DNA from: Rhytidiadelphus loreus | Lineage: Eukaryota > Streptophyta > Bryopsida > Hypnales > Hylocomiaceae | DNA: 64,000 nucleotides | Direction of reading: 5' to 3' | NCBI GenBank assembly: GCA_947034895.1 | Contig: OX344764.1 | Location: forward strand, 25,172,001 to 25,236,000 | Shown here: positions 1 through 12,637 of the stretch, piece by piece | How positions within the stretch are numbered: the stretch's first letter is position 1 | How the letters are laid out: every line of letters begins with the position of its first letter | Translations under genes and position numbers: made by a program | Notes under the pieces: model-generated | Told to the model about the DNA's origin: nothing | Databases searched by the model: none | Seen by the model: only the letters and a program-made list of their open reading frames with translations

Positions 1-740
1 AACAATTTTAGATGTAGTACTGCCACACTTGATTGTGACTCATTTCTAGATTGGCGTTCTGAAAATTCTTACCTATTCTGTACAAGAATTACTCATGAGT
101 GCTAACCTAGGATTAATTTTGGATATATTTTATTTCAAAACTTTAAAAATTCAGAGTTTATTCATATGCTATTCAAAAAATGCACCCTTGAAAATACTTG
201 GAAACTCCTCTAGACTTCCAACAAGACCCAACAAACTCTTAAATACTTTAGTAATCGGGACTATATACAAATACTTATTCAAGGAATATGAGGTAGGATA
301 ATTTTTATTACCTCACGTTCAGACAAAATAAACAAATAACTAGTTGGGAGTTATTTCCTGGAAAAGTTTAGTTCCTACTTTTAGTTTCAACCTTTACAAG
401 ATGTCTTATAAGCAATGAAATGATTTAACCTTGGAATATATGCGGAGCCAAATCTTGGCTTTCAGATGACAATAGAAGTTGTTTGAGGATGCAAATCAAA
501 TTTTTTTCATCCAATTTTTTTTTACTAGTACACTTAATTTTTTTTCCATTTGATATATTATGGAAAATATCATCATGGGTGTCTTGCATATTTTTGTATG
601 AATTTGGATGTGTGCGCCACAAATGACCTTGTAGTATATATGACACTTTCTAGCTCCTTACATTAGATCTAAATTTCACCCCCAAAAATAATACTTTTTG
701 AATTAGATTCCAACTAATGAAATGAAGAAAACCAACCATT

Positions 741-1000
741 AGAGGAGATTTGAGGGGTCTGGAAACCTGTTTCAGGGTTGTTCTCCTTACTGTGAACAAG
801 AATGTATAGTCAAAATTTAAAAATATTTTAAAAAATAAAAAAATAAAAAAATAAAACTGGATTTTTAAAATTAAAATATTAATAAAATATTAATATTTGA
901 CTTGGCTGCCTCCTGGCCAAGTCAGATTACAGTTCACAGAGAGTTCATACTCAATGAACTCCCCGGGAACTTACAGTCTCCCGGACCCCTCAAATCTCCC
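741..1000. mobile_element. MITE with GGAGATTTGAGGGGTC ends
   Basis: The left end GGAGATTTGAGGGGTC (from 744) is matched in inverted orientation at 984-999. The element is about 260 bp, AT-rich inside and non-coding. The ends abut TA at both sides (TTA before the left end, TAA after the right end), which would fit a TA target duplication as in Tc1/mariner (Stowaway-like) elements. The inference is a non-autonomous element; the superfamily is tentative. Confidence 0.6.
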
Positions 1001-1349
1001 TAATGTCTAGTTAGTTTTATCCAATTTCTATTTTCAAAACTTTCCAAAAATGAATGTTTTGTTGCAATTTAAACATTGGGCCTATCACTAGGGTCTATTG
1101 AATTCCTAATATAGAACGACATGGAAAATTGAATTTTCAATATAATATTCTTCACTATAATATGCACTTATAGTAAGAATTTTTGATTCTGTGAGCTGAT
1201 TTTGCATGAAAAATATGCATTTTTTTTCCACTTTTTCTTCAATAAATCATGATGATTTCAAATTATCACAAATAAATTTGGAAGCTTTTAGGACTTATAG
1301 AAGACGTGTGATTGAACTCATTGTAGAATAGCTGCTACGGTATCCTACG

Positions 1350-1494
1350 TGAAGGTCAAATTCTGCATATATTTAAGTCATTTTTGTAAAAAAGTGCCAC
1401 ATGTCATTTTGTGAATGGTATGAGATGACGTAGATCCTAGAGAATGTGACTTGCAAATTCAATTTTAGCACTTGAGTGTTGAATCAAACCTTCA
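1350..1494. mobile_element. Short inverted-repeat element, copy 1 of a two-copy family
   Basis: It starts with TGAAGGTCAAATTC and ends with GAATCAAACCTTCA, an imperfect inverted repeat. The interior and the upstream roughly 30 bp align along their length with 61789-61923, 60 kb away in this window. The shared interior includes the words GTGCCA, TGTCAT and TTGTGAATGGT. It has no coding capacity. It is best read as a small MITE-like family. Confidence 0.55.
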
Positions 1495-1668
1495 CATTTC
1501 ACTACGAAAGTCACTCCCTAACAAGTTAATCCTTCAACGATGTTAAGGCCGAAAAGTGGCCAATGGATGACTTAATTATTCATTGTAGAAACAAAGAATG
1601 CACTTGCACGTGGGTGCAATAATCTAATCATTTTGGTGACTATCTTGGTCACAAGGAACCTTGTCCTT

Positions 1669-2620
1669 TAACCCCTAAACGTCAGAGACTATGTTTTCAT
1701 CAAAATTGCTCCAAAACTGCTCTTGCATTCATAAGCACCAAATTTTAAATGAAAATCATTTTTAGACACATGTAATTGTAGGAGTCTTGTAGTAAAATAG
1801 TTAGAGAAGATGTGGAAAAAATTTCAGAATTTTCCACCGTGTAGATTGCAAGATATAACGTTTGAAGTGACAAAAATCTTTTGGGGGCCCTATGAAAATA
1901 CGGTCAGTTGCACTTCACAAGGTCATATTTAAACAAAAAAATGTCCAAAATGGTGGTTACTCTTTGGATTCATTCTTCAAGTCAATTTGGCTACATGCTT
2001 GAAGATTTTTAGATCATTTGGAATTGTACAACATATAGGAAAAACATAATAAGTAGAAAGAAGTAGAGAATGATTAAAAATACTAAATTGTTAACAATTT
2101 ATTTATAGAATTGAAAAATGCCAATCCCAATGGTTGTAATGTTTTAATAACCAAAATATACACCTAATGTTTTTATTTTTTTCCAAAAATATAAAAAATT
2201 GAGTTAAATAGAGGACTTCAAAGTTTATTTTAGAGTAGAGATTCCATAACTACCCACAATCTAACCCAAACTAAAATTCCTCATAACTTTCATGTCATTG
2301 ATCAAAATGGAATGATTCAAAGCTTACCATATATATAAAAATCTAGAGAATCAATTTCAAATTTATATATTTTTTAAAAGTGATTTTCAAAAAAGTCTTT
2401 TTTCTGCCTGGGTTGCTCACCGAACACTGAAAATTACATATCATGCAATAACTTTTGAACCATGTAGTGAAAAGTAATAAAAATTGATGGGCCTTAAAGC
2501 TACTCCTTGGACACACATTGTGTAAACTTTTCAAAGAAAAATAAATAAAAATTGTGTCTGTAGTGAGCTGTCCCAAATCACTATGTTGACAAAAAACATT
2601 GTTTGGACGTTTTGGGGTTA
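1669..2620 (+). mobile_element. Family A element (ACCCCTAAA ends), copy a
   Basis: Begins TA-ACCCCTAAA and ends GGGGT-TA, giving inverted termini bordered by TA. The interior aligns colinearly with copies at 7289-8197 and 27622-29917. Shared blocks include a GATTGCAAGATAT core and a downstream block with AAGTAGAAGTAGRNA. It is about 950 bp and non-coding. A second GGGTTA follows at 2622-2627, so the exact right edge is uncertain by 7 bp. Confidence 0.6.
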
Positions 2621-4727
2621 AGGGTTAAGGTACCATCCTTCGTGATAACCTATTGGTATCTATGGTTAGGGTGAAATGACCCCTTGCTCATCCCCAAGTG
2701 AAAACGCTGAATTTTTTAATTTGCCATCCAATATAAAATTTGCAAATCTTGAATTTATATTTGCAATTAGAGAGAGGTGTAGAAGATAAATTAATCGTGT
2801 ATCTATGGATGATGATTTAACCTCCAAAAAAAGCTTCCATATCCATTATTCATCCAAATCAACCAATCAAGTGTTTCATTGCACCATCTTTGGACAGATG
2901 GCATCCATCGGCACCTGTACTGTACAGAACTCAATCCAATTTAGATACAGATTGGATTTGAGCATTTGACTCTCCAGCAAGGACATGACCGCTGAGGTGT
3001 CATGCTGAGGTGGAATAGGCGTTTGAATTCTGCCAATAAGAGGAATATGGAGGGAAATCATCAGATTCTCCTGCTGTAATTAGCTGACAAGTGGACAATT
3101 CACGGGGTGAAATGGAGACACGTCGCCCCCCTTCCTTTCTCGTGTGGAGTATTTTGGAGCTCTATTTTATTTTTAATTTTCAAAGAAATGGAGGGAACCA
3201 ATGAACAAGTCACCTCAGCAGCCACGGCATCTGAGAAAAAATTAAATTTCAACTTTTCGTGGGTATAAAAAATTAAATTTCAACTTTGGGGGGTATTGTA
3301 CTTCAAAAATGCCTCTTGACAATCACTTAATATAGGATATTGAGATTTGTCATCATTGGAAAAGTAGGAAAATCAATGTAGGAAAATCAATGTTGGGAAA
3401 ATCAATGTTTTAATATTTCATTGACAAGATGAATCCAAAACGAAATCATTGGCATGACATGCAAACGTAGATTTCAAAATACTTGGTGATTGCTTCAAGA
3501 CTATCACGTACGGTGTCTAGCACAAAGAGTTACAACAAAAATAAACTATTCTTGTTTTTTTGGAATGTTCAACTATAGGATCTTGTATTAGACTTGTGTA
3601 AGAACCGTGCCAAGGTTTCTTTTTTGGAACAATAGCTACCACAAGTCTTCACACCACTGGCACAATTCTAGAGGCAGATGGATTTTGACAGGCTCAAACC
3701 TATCAAAGAATGCGAATTTTTGCCCTCCCAAAACACAATCTAATAAGAATGTGTGGAACTAATTTCAAGCACTTTGACCATGTACATTGTAAAATAATAG
3801 AGTTCAAAGTGAAAATAAATAAATTTGCGCACCTTTGCTTTACTAGTTAGGTTTTGAATTCCCTCAACTTAAATTTTTTGCAATATTGAGTTTTGAAGTT
3901 TCAATCTTCATGGTGGGGAATTCAGTTGAAAATTTAGAAACAAAAAAAATTTAAATGTTGTCAAATATTTTTCAGTCTTAGAAAACTTGTTAAGTAGAAG
4001 TAGGTACTAACAACATTGAGAAAGGAATTCCATTGCCCAAACTTCTTCTCACCACTCTCAAGTCAACATGATCTCCAAGAAACTCATGGCACCAAATAAG
4101 AATCACAAGTAGGAGGTCTTATTCCCCCCAAATGGCTTAGGCCATGGCTATTATATTTTGGCTTAAAACAAAAGAAAGATTGGAGAATGGGCCTTGGCCT
4201 CCCCTTTCCCCCTTTTTCAAGCCTTTTAACACAATCTCCCATATCAATAGGAAATGAAGCCACTAGAGCCCTAACTCCTTGGCATTACAAGCCACCCTAA
4301 TTACTGGTCAAATTCTACCCTCGATAGTACAAGATGGAAGGGAAAATTGAATCATTAATAGTTCACTAAATATAAAATTCAAATTTATGCACTTAGAGGT
4401 TCCAGATTGCACTTACAAATTGCATGATTATCAATATTATAAATGCCAAGGGTGGTTGCTATTTGTTGGGCAAAACATTTCATTTTATAAATTGGTTGTT
4501 CTGGAAAATAAAATTTGAGCATTTCTCTATACCATGGGCTTTTTCAAGACGTTTTTCAATACCTATAGCATGTAAAATGTACATTACATATCAACTTTAG
4601 ACATTATAAATACAAAGCAAAAATTGCTCTTTTTAACAAAAATGTAGTTAGCATGTTTCATATATATATAAACTCATTTTCAAATAGCTATCATGTTACA
4701 AACTAACTACTCACTAACACCTCCATG

Positions 4728-5138
4728 TAAGGTAGAACTGCCCAATTCCGTTAGTGATTCAATTCCGTAGTCTATAGCTTTGTCCCAATTCCATCAGAAA
4801 CACATGCAAGTTCGCTTCAGATTTTGACAAGAGTAGTTTATTAATGCTATTAAAAAACAGCGTGTCAATTAATGATTGGTGTATCATCAAGTGCTATTAG
4901 ATACATTGGAAAGCGGTATTGAGTTGTAAGAGGACGTTTATGAATCTAGTCTAGTGGTGGTTTTGCAATTTCACTTCAGAAATTCACAGAAATTGCAATT
5001 TTTATTGGAAAATTATAATTCCACTTGGGTTTGACTCTTCAAACAAAAGCACACCTCTAAAAAATATGTGTCTTTCCTAGAGTTGGCTCCAATATAGTCA
5101 GATTGCGAATTACGATGGTAATGGGTAGTTCTACCTTA
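4728..5138. mobile_element. MITE with TA-AGGTAGAACT ends
   Basis: The left terminus TAAGGTAGAACTGCCCAATT is matched inverted at the right, where the sequence reads GGGTAGTTCTACCTTA. The element is 411 bp, AT-rich and non-coding. Its first bases after TA (AGGTA) are shared with the elements at 12638, 42963 and 45195, suggesting one transposase group with TA target choice. Confidence 0.6.
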
Positions 5139-5280
5139 TATTATATTGTTAAATACGTTGAGACCACTATCATTTGACTCAAGGCAACTGTAGAACTTCC
5201 TTCTCTACTCTCATATGCAACAACATCATTCCATGGGCACTCGTTGTCCATTTCCGCTCCATCCGCTCCATACTTTATAA

Positions 5281-6425
5281 TGTGCAGATGTTAAAATGTT
5301 GGTTTCACCCTTCATTTTATTTTCTATTGCAAAAAAATATTTTTTTAATGTAATTTTTTTTGCATATTTAATCATAGAATCTTGCCCTTAACTAGTATGA
5401 AAATATTTAGAAGAAATTTCAAAAATTTGACCATATAGATTGCTAGATATTTGCATATAAAAGGAAGAATTTTTTTTCTTGCAATTAGCCTAACTAGATT
5501 ATAAGGCTTTGAATCTTCTTAATTTGAACTTTTTGTGATACAAATATTGAACAAAAAACATTTACGTTGAAGAATTAGATTGAGAATCTAGAAAAAAATT
5601 CAACCCCCTCCCCTTTTCATTTTCATTCTTTAAGAAATTATTAAGTAGATACATATATAAGATAGAAGAAAAAACTCAATTGTTGATAGTTCTAACTTGG
5701 ATTTGAAACACATCAATGCCAATAGAGATATTGTTCTATCAAGATGGTCAATTTCATTAAAATGGCGGTATTCTGCATGCCATTTTAATGGAATATCTTC
5801 TACATATGGAGAATAAGTGTGCCACGATAGAGTCATACATGTGCCAATTTTATGCCTAGCACATTCAAATCACTCCTAGTTCACACATTTCCACTCCCCT
5901 CGAACAATCTTTCCATTGTTTTCATTCTTTTAGTGATTTCATTTTGCGCCATTTTAATGGAATACCGCCATTTTAACGAAATTGACCATCAAGCTACGTA
6001 ATCCATGTGGATTTAAAAAGAAATTGAATTAAAAAAAAGTCCTATACGATATTTTTTTTGAAAAAGATGCTCAAATTGTCCTCTAAAATAAGAATCTTCA
6101 TAAGTTTTTCATCAATAATTTAAATAGAATGAATCAAACCTTTGTGTGTAGACAAAAATATTTTCTATAGAAAATAAATTAAAATTTACTTTTGAATTTT
6201 TGTAGTTTTTTTTATTGTCTAGGATTGAGCATTTTTGGCTTAGTGTGATACTTTATATAATTTTTGTTTCCAAGCATTGATTGGAATAAACTTATATTCC
6301 TATAGAGTTCATCATTTTTTTATCTTCAAAAATATTTCAAAATACCTTGCCATAAAATGAAATCAGACCTATGGAAACTTTCAATTGTCTTCCAAGGCAA
6401 CACTTGGGTCTTTGGCAGTTAATTG
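5281..6425 (+). mobile_element. Family A element, copy d, interrupted by a MITE
   Basis: The interior aligns with family A copies at 7289-8197 and 27622-29917: the TTCATTTTATTTTCTATTGC start block, the AGATTGCTAGATATTTG core, the AAGAAATTATTAAGTAGA block, and the final block about the CAATTGTC word. The terminal ACCCC signature is degraded, so the borders are approximate. A 246-bp inverted-repeat element sits at 5744-5989 within it. Confidence 0.5.
5744..5989. mobile_element. 246-bp MITE inserted in a family A copy, CAAG flanks
   Basis: The ends ATGGTCAATTTCATTAAAA and the inverted right end match over about 30 bp with one mismatch (A/G at position 13). The flanks are CAAG at 5740-5743 and CAAG at 5990-5993. 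In the family A copy near 29480 the uninterrupted sequence reads GATCAAGCTAAGTAATCC. This is the empty-site form of the junction here (ATCAAG | element | CAAGCTACGTAATCC). Sub-repeats of CCATTTTAATGG occur inside both arms. Confidence 0.72.
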
Positions 6426-7288
6426 GTTTTGTGATTAGGAATGTTGAATATGAAGATAAATAGATTTAGGCCTTTGTATGGAGTCTCTTAGGTTACAATG
6501 AGATCATAGAACGTGCCATTAAATTTCATTATTGTTACAAACCTTCCACGACTTGCAACAACAATTCAATCATCAAATATAATTGTTCTTTAATTAATAA
6601 CACAAAAAATTCTCAATTTGATTAAACAAAACAAGATTTTCACATTGACCTCAAATCCACATGATTATAAAAGAGAGATTAATTCAAAAGATTACCTCTT
6701 CATTTATAAACTTCATCTTATTTTGGGGTTTCTTTTGACACAAATAAAGGAGTAACCTTTATTGCAAGGGCAAAGAATAAGGATTCAACTACAAGCAGAC
6801 TTGGTTAGATAAGTGTAAGTCCTAGTTTATTTGAATTTTATTTTTTAATTATCAAATCTATCTAAAATCCTCTACAGAAGTAGATATCCTGGTCAAATTT
6901 AAAAATATTCTAAATTCTAGTGCATATCTTACCAAAATCAAAATCATCCATGCAAAGTTGAGCAAATCCATTGCATTGTCTAGCACGCTTGTCATTATTT
7001 GGGAGTTGTTTATTGCACATATCATAACCTAGAAGTTGTCTAATTTTGTTGCTATATCATCCAAATAGGATTGTCTAACTCCAATGTTCAAATCCTTCAT
7101 GTGGAGATATCTAAGCTCAACTAATCTCTACTTGTACACTAATCATAACCAAGTATAAATAGTATACATCCTATTACAAATTGGTACAATCATTGATAAA
7201 TTATTTAATATGGAATAAGATACAATTAAGGCTTGTGGCAATTAGGCCCTTAGTTTCTAATGTTCCCTACAATGAAGTAGGATACAAT

Positions 7289-8197
7289 TAACCCCTAAAG
7301 GACCAAGGCCTTTTTTCTGCCAAAAAAACACTCAAAACTACCATTTCTATTGCAAAGAGTAAAAATATTTGTAAATTTCTTTTTTTCCTCATATAATTGT
7401 AGGATCTTACACCTAAATAGTATGAAAATGTGTAGAAAAAAATTTAGAATTTTTCATTGCATAGATTGCAAGATATTTGTGTTTAAAGTAAAAAAAACAA
7501 TTTTTTCAGCACATTGCGGGACTAGATTTTTTGACTTTGAACATTTTTAACTTAAAGTTTTTGCACTACAGAGTTTTGAGCTTTAAATCTTTATAGTGAA
7601 GAATTGATTTGAGGGCTTAGGAAAAAAAAATAATCCAAAAATATTTAATTTTCATTCTTAAAAAAATTGATAAGTAGAAGTAGGTATGAGATAGAAGGAA
7701 AATCTAAAATATTAATATCTTTTAGATGGAATTAAAACGCAATAATCCTAATCATTAGATTGTTCTAGCAAAAAAACTAAACCAAGTGGAACTTTTTTTT
7801 TCTGAAAAATTGCAAAAAATGCATTTAGAAATAAATCCTATAAGTTATTTTTTTCAAGAAGATGCTCTAATTGCCCAAAAAACAAGATTGCCCATAACTT
7901 TCTCATAGCATATCCAAATGGAATGAATAAAATTTTTCCATGAAGACAAAAATATAATCTATAAAGGGAAAAAATTCAATTTTTTTTTTTGCTGCCCCTT
8001 GTTTTCTTGTTTTGAGCTTATTTGGACATTACTTTTGTTTGTGGGCACCAATTGAAAAGAAATTATATTCCTACAAAGCTTATCAACTTTTCTATCTTCA
8101 AAAAAAGTTTCAAAAAATCAAGGCAAAATTTCAGCCCGTAGGTACCTATCCGAAATCCCAATTGTCCTCTGAAGGGACAATGGTCCTTTAAGGGTTA
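7289..8197 (+). mobile_element. Family A element, copy b (intact reference copy)
   Basis: Starts TA-ACCCCTAAAGGACC and ends GGTCCTTTAAGGGT-TA, so the two termini are inverted repeats of about 16 bp with one or two differences. It is 909 bp and AT-rich with no usable reading frame. It is the cleanest copy and defines the family: the other copies align to it in order along their length. Confidence 0.68.
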
Positions 8198-10389
8198 AAT
8201 TAGTAGGCACTTTGCATGGTCTTAGAGCTAAGCACTTATAACAATAGAGAGTTTGTAAGCACTATATTTTGAATACATTTTAGTATAATTGGGTGTGTTG
8301 AATAATCTACCCTTGCTCTAAGAGCACCATCTAGGAAAATCCATGATGTTGAATGATATAAGATTCTTTAGTGTAGGAATAGAGAACATTTGGATATAAG
8401 GATATTTTTAGAATACTTTTGTAGACCAAATTTTTCAACTTCAAAGAATTATAATTATATCAAATATTAGTTAATGCTTAAAAATATAAATCAATGTAGA
8501 TTAGATGAATTTTGAATTTCTCTTTTCAAAAAATTCTTAAAAAATGTTTCAAGAGGTCTGGAACAATCAAAATGAATCAATGCTTAGATTTTTTTTTAAG
8601 CCACTTTATTCCCCACCTTATTTGATAAGGCTCATTTATACAATTGAAGTTGTTGAGTTCATTAACTAGTAGGATATAATGGCATCATTGAGTACCTTGG
8701 TGCTGAGTGTGAAGATGCCATAACACTACTAAAATTTGTGATTCTAAGCAAGCAAAAAAGAAGGCCACCTACCATGATCTCAATATAGCTTCATAATATA
8801 ACAATAGGGCTTATTTGTAGTTGGATGGCCAATTCAAACAAGAGTTCAAATATTTAGTCTAAGTACTTATAAAAGAATTAAAAAAGGCGCATTAATATTT
8901 ATCAGTTTTTTTTATACAAGTATGCTCCAAATCAATTGTATAGTGTCGCAAATAAAGGTTGTACATTTTATGCAATAATCTAGAGTGGTTGGATTATAAA
9001 CCAGTCATAATCAAGTGTAGTTATCTTAGTCTACATAATAAATAGAGATCCAAAATTAACAAGATAATGAGACATAGACACAAAATTTATATATCCAAGA
9101 ATAAACGCACAGATAATTGATACTAATAGCAATTGAGCATATTTATTGTTTTTATAAATATATAATTTTATTGCATCTTATTGACAAGCGAAAGAGAATT
9201 GCAATGTTCTTTAGCATGGATTATTTGGACATGATTTGAATAAGTTATCAAATTTCAAAGTTTTTTTCCTTGTCATACCAATTCAACTCTCAGCCCACCT
9301 AGACTCTCATGTTTTTATTGTATACAACTTGTATAATCTAGATTTAGGTTTAAACTTTTCTATAGAAGGAGATGCTTAATCCATGGATAACTTTGTAGTG
9401 TATTATGCCAACTTCTAACTTCTTGTTCTTGATTTAATTTTATTCATAGAATTATCGTTTTTAAGAATTGGAGCCTACAAATGAAATGGAGTTTACAAAG
9501 TCTCATTTCTAATCCAATGTAATGTTTAAGAAAAATCCTAAAATTGAATAAATTATTGAAATTTGAACACTAGGCCTAAAATTGTGGTCTATTGCTTTTC
9601 AAATTATACAAAGGCATAAAAATTTGGTTTATACTTTGATGTTCTATGCTATTTTATGCACTTATGGAAAAACTTTGTATTTTAAAAGTGTATTTTACAT
9701 TTATATTTATATTTTATTTTTCAAATCATCACCAATGTAAATTTTTTAATGACTTCTAGAAGATGCGTGATTCATCTTTGAAAACTAAAACTAAAACTTT
9801 TAATTTATAAATTGTGGATGTTCCTAGAAAATTGAATATCCAATCAAAGAATAATCGGGATTGAGATAGGTGACTGTAGAAGTACAAAATGAATGGATGT
9901 TTTTAAAAACTTGATACAAGGTGGAAACACTTCCTTTGTGAGATTGTAAAAAAGTCTTGATCGAATATTTGGATAAAAGGTTATACTTCCTAAAAAATTC
10001 CGGACATTTTGGGTAGTTAGGGCATCTTTGCATTATTTGTCACCTTCCTTTGAAATTTGGTATGTAAGTAACATACATGATGCAATATGCATTTGCAACA
10101 AAAAGAACTACTTTTGATGCAAAAGCCTCATTCTAAGAGGAGTCAAAACTCTGCTAACCTTGCGAATAAGTTTTAAAAATATATATTTTTGTCAAACTAC
10201 AAACGCTATAATTATCTTGGAATCTATAATCTCAAAATTATTGTAATTTATTCCCTACATCTCAAATGTTTATCTCTAAGTTTTCACCATTTGGGTTTCA
10301 AACAAAAAAAATCCTCTTTACTTAAGAAAATGTTTAGCTAAACCAAGTGTGGGTCTTAATGTTCAACCTATGAAGACATGATGTCCATC

Positions 10390-10800
10390 AATAATTTACC
10401 CTCCTCAATTTTCTACCATAAAATTTTACCTCAAAACTTTGTAGTGCAAAATATCAAGTTATAAGGATTTAAAGTCGTATAATTACTACAAAATATCAAG
10501 TTATAAGGATTTAAAGTCGTATAATTATTACAAAATATCAAGTTATATGGATTTAAAGTCATATAATCTAATATAGAGTGGAACCCAAAAATGTGTTTTT
10601 CCACTTTAAATACTTATATCTTGCAATCTATATTGTAAAATTAAAAAAAATCTTCCGCACTTTCATACAATAGTCTAGAGCAAGTCCCTTGCACTTGAAT
10701 ATACAAAAAGATCAAAATTTTAATTGAAAATGACAATTTTGCAATAGAAAATGGCAATTTTGGATTTTTGGGGGGTCGAATGTCATCGTCCTTTGGAGAT
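10390..10800 (-). mobile_element. Partial family A element in reverse orientation
   Basis: Read on the minus strand, this stretch carries family A blocks: the CAAAATTGCCATTTTCTATTG start block, the TGTATGAAAGTGCGGAAG block and the AGATTGCAAGATATAAG core. It lacks the distal half. Its middle holds the 42-bp tandem repeat at 10447-10572, which therefore arose by expansion inside the element. Confidence 0.5.
10447..10572. repeat. Three-copy 42-bp tandem repeat
   Basis: Units start at 10447, 10489 and 10531, each with CAAAATATCAAGTTATA followed by GGATTTAAAGTC. The first two units are almost identical and the third carries a few changes (ATATGG, TCATATAA). The repeat is non-coding. Confidence 0.9.
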
Positions 10801-11129
10801 TAACCATAAAATGCATAAAGAGTGTTAGATTGTTTAGCGTGTCACAAAGAAAGAAATGAACTCCAATTGTATATTTTTAGGATGAGCATAGATGAATGCG
10901 GAACCAAGGAGGATTGCCCCCCTCATTGCCCCCTATTTTGTGCCGCATATTTTTTTCAATTCTTTGCCTCTCTTAACTAATTTGGGGACTCTAATTGCAA
11001 ACATGAATTCCAAATTTTGTCATGTGTTGCAACTAAAAAATTTCAGTGTCTTCCCAAGAGGTAAATGGGGTGTGTGTGTTCCATTCACCTTTGACTATCA
11101 CAGAAATTAGATTATGTCGAGGCAGTGCA

Positions 11130-12330
11130 ATAAGGGAGGTTTGTCTTAGGGTTTGCAACTCTCATTTTGCTTCATGAACTCGTGGAAGTTTTCCGCTTGC
11201 AGAGACGGGAGGAACACGCGGAGAAGCACTCATCGAAGTTCTCGTTGACAACATCCGGAACTATCTATTGTAGATTCCAGAGAGCATCTAACTCCTTCTG
11301 GGAAATTCATGCTTGCACAGCTTTCTAGATTGTTGCCACTTTTTCCTGCACTTCTCTGCTTCTATCGACCTCATGGAATTGAAGGGGGTTGATTGATAAT
11401 GAATTCCGATAATAGAATTGCGTAGTAGGTGTGATGAATCCATGGTCCGTGGCCCGTGTTGGTGAGGATTCCAACGACTGGAGAAGGAAGTGTAAACAGC
11501 TTGTAAGCAGTTGCCAGCCACCAGATGTCCGCGCGGTGACGTGTGATGCGCTCCGCCAGATCACCATGATCCTGCACGTCGCGTGTGTACGTTTGACGGC
11601 CTCAGCTTTGCTCGAAAAACAGGGGATCGAAGCGGATAGAGTACAGGAGTTTAATACATGATGTCGGGAATAAGACACTGGCATCTAGAAGCTTGTTACT
11701 GTTACGAAAATTATTGTTCGAGAATTTGTGGAACGCTCGCCCCATGGCTGTGTACTGTTAACTTAGGGATTTGGATTTCGAGTAGACTTCAGTGAGGAGT
11801 CGTATTTGGTTTGATGCTTGCGCTTCATGGCGGCATCTTCCATCGCCAAGTGTAAGTCGCGGATACCGAAATTGACGTGTGCTTTGATCGTTCACGTAAT
11901 CGCGTGATGTATTTTGATCCACAGAGAAACGATCTCGAACGGAGGGAGGATTAACGGTTGTATGCTTTTATCTACTTCCGCTAGCTCGGTGGTTGGAGTA
12001 TTAACGGCAACAAGACCTCGATAGGCGAGCTCATGGTCGCCACGGAAAATGTGTCAAAGCCTCGTGATACTTACAGCTAGGGTTTCATAGAGCCCTGGTG
12101 TTTCAGATCTTGAGGACTGGGCCTTGCAAGAGAGTTAGGATGACCTCGTGAGTGGCCCTCCAGCGTAGACAGTTCAAGTGAACTTAAGGTATTTGGTTGA
12201 ATTTTGAAATTCGATGTATTTTGCAGGCGCAAAGTACGTTTCGTTTTCAATCCGTGTCGTTGAGGTTGGACACTCAACTGCAGAAGGAGTCGTAACGATC
12301 CTGAGGTCCCTAACCCTAAGGTAGGTAGAC
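11130..12330. other. GC-richer unassigned stretch, possibly a degraded gene or non-coding transcript
   Basis: Base composition rises clearly above the AT-rich flanks, with CpG-containing words (GCGCGGTGACG, CACGTCGCG). Frames of 76 codons on plus (11431-11661, ending QGIEADRVQEFNT) and 119 codons on minus (11325-11684) overlap. Neither shows a family I recognise, and I could not extend either by convincing splice sites. The motif TAGGGTTT at the start (about 11148) resembles plant leader or telo-box sequence. It may be the leader of a lost gene, an unspliced RNA gene, or the edge of an unannotated transcript. Confidence 0.35.
11976..12047 (+). other. tRNA-like 72-nt segment with a Pol III A-box, probably not a functional tRNA
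   Basis: TAGCTCGGTGGTTGGAG (11982-11998) is an excellent tRNA D-arm/A-box match. A 5-bp TTCCG/CGGAA pairing closes a 72-nt span and GGCGA/TCGCC forms a T-arm-like stem. There is no GGTTCGANNCC B-box, the putative T-loop is 8 nt, and no anticodon stem forms. It may be a tRNA-derived fragment, a SINE head, or chance. Confidence 0.25.
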
Positions 12331-12637
12331 AAGCCTATTACCACCCTGATTTGCAATTTGAGGGGTCAACTCCAAGAGGGGCATATATTTTTTTAGAGGT
12401 GGGTGCTTGTTGTCCTAAAATTACAAAATCATTCATATAATGGAGTCATACTCACCAATGAAGGGTTGACACGTTGCCCCTTGTAAGCATTAATTCACTG
12501 ATTTTGTCAAAAAAATGAATGGATTTGGATGTTTTCTAGGGTAGAATTGGGCAATAAATGGAATTGGGATAGTCTTCCTTATTTGGCTTCTTCATTTTAT
12601 GCAGACTCAAAAGTGTTATTCAAAACTCAACTTGTGG

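Larger units (their letters stand above)
1..11100. other. AT-rich intergenic region dominated by transposon remnants
   Basis: No coding gene is supported here. The open frames are short, AT-biased and without recognisable motifs. What can be seen is a series of non-autonomous DNA elements, listed separately: inverted-repeat elements at 741-1000, 1350-1494, 4728-5138 and 5744-5989, and copies of a roughly 0.9-kb family at 1669-2620, 5281-6425, 7289-8197 and (reversed) about 10390-10800. Between these (for example 2640-4700 and 8200-10380) I see diverged AT-rich sequence, with a partial copy of the 0.9-kb family around 3770-4030. Confidence 0.7.

Noticed and set aside
11976..12047. Functional tRNA gene
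   Set aside because: No B-box, no anticodon stem, and the T-loop is the wrong size; reported only as a tRNA-like finding.
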